Below, piece after piece: positions 5,282 to 5,289 of a DNA stretch of 5,289 nucleotides; position 1 is the first letter of the stretch; each line of letters starts with the position of its first letter. The stretch covers positions 1 to 5,289 of the forward strand of contig JASLIR010000021.1 in assembly GCA_030152125.1 (NCBI GenBank). The letters run 5' to 3'. The stretch comes from Alkanindiges sp. (GTDB lineage: Bacteria > Pseudomonadota > Gammaproteobacteria > Pseudomonadales > Moraxellaceae). The position numbers were made by a program, and so were the translations under genes. Below the pieces are notes generated by a model. It ran no database searches. It saw nothing but the letters and a program-made list of their open reading frames with translations, and was not told the DNA's origin.

Positions 5282-5289
5282 ATTTATAT

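Larger units (their letters stand above)
4914..5289. other. Gene-less AT-rich region downstream of tRNA-Pro
   Basis: No coding sequence can be supported here. The longest ATG-started frame on the plus strand is 32 codons at 4979-5077, without a ribosome-binding site. GC is about 35% (126 of 360 bases counted over 4921-5280), below the coding part of the window but similar to AT-rich intergenic DNA elsewhere in it. The stretch holds an 11-bp tandem repeat, a tight 7-bp hairpin and a group of GATCAA repeats. The A/T runs at 4934-4970 directly after the tRNA may serve as its terminator, though no GC-rich stem is present. This could be an ordinary spacer, or the edge of an element inserted at the tRNA 3' end. 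Confidence 0.6.

Overview
The window looks like chromosomal core DNA from a gammaproteobacterium, with a less ordinary AT-rich tail. The evidence is a three-gene pnt transhydrogenase operon, a DusA-type tRNA-dihydrouridine synthase and a tRNA-Pro(GGG) with a genome-encoded CCA end. The wording of PntAA and DusA reminds me of Moraxellaceae (Acinetobacter and relatives), but the coding GC of roughly half is higher than I expect for Acinetobacter itself. The family placement is therefore a weak inference made without any search.

Layout: positions 1-2380 hold three minus-strand genes transcribed right to left, pntAA (2380-1253), pntAB (1240-917) and pntB (904 to the window edge, C-terminal part missing). 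Each gene is separated from the next by exactly 12 bases that carry the ribosome-binding site, so they form one operon. Positions 2381-2654 are an AT-rich divergent intergenic region with the pnt leader on one side and the start of a plus-strand EamA/DMT-type membrane transporter gene (2655-3623) on the other. A 104-base gap with a good sigma70-like promoter and a weak terminator-like hairpin leads to dusA (3728-4771). A sigma70-like promoter then precedes a complete tRNA-Pro(GGG) gene at 4837-4913. The last 376 bases (4914-5289) contain no gene I can support. They are about 35% GC by hand count and hold an 11-bp tandem repeat, a tight hairpin and a cluster of GATCAA-type repeats.

Functionally, the Pnt complex is an inner-membrane proton-translocating transhydrogenase that exchanges hydride between NAD(H) and NADP(H) and supports NADPH supply. 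The transporter's substrate cannot be told from sequence. DusA makes dihydrouridine at U20/U20a of tRNA D-loops, and the tRNA-Pro next to it has a U at position 20, so it is a plausible substrate. The genes other than the pnt operon look like independent transcription units.

I found no convincing new multi-gene system. The most interesting part is the repeat-bearing AT-rich flank after the tRNA 3' end, a classic place for integrative elements to insert; whether one starts here depends on sequence beyond the window.
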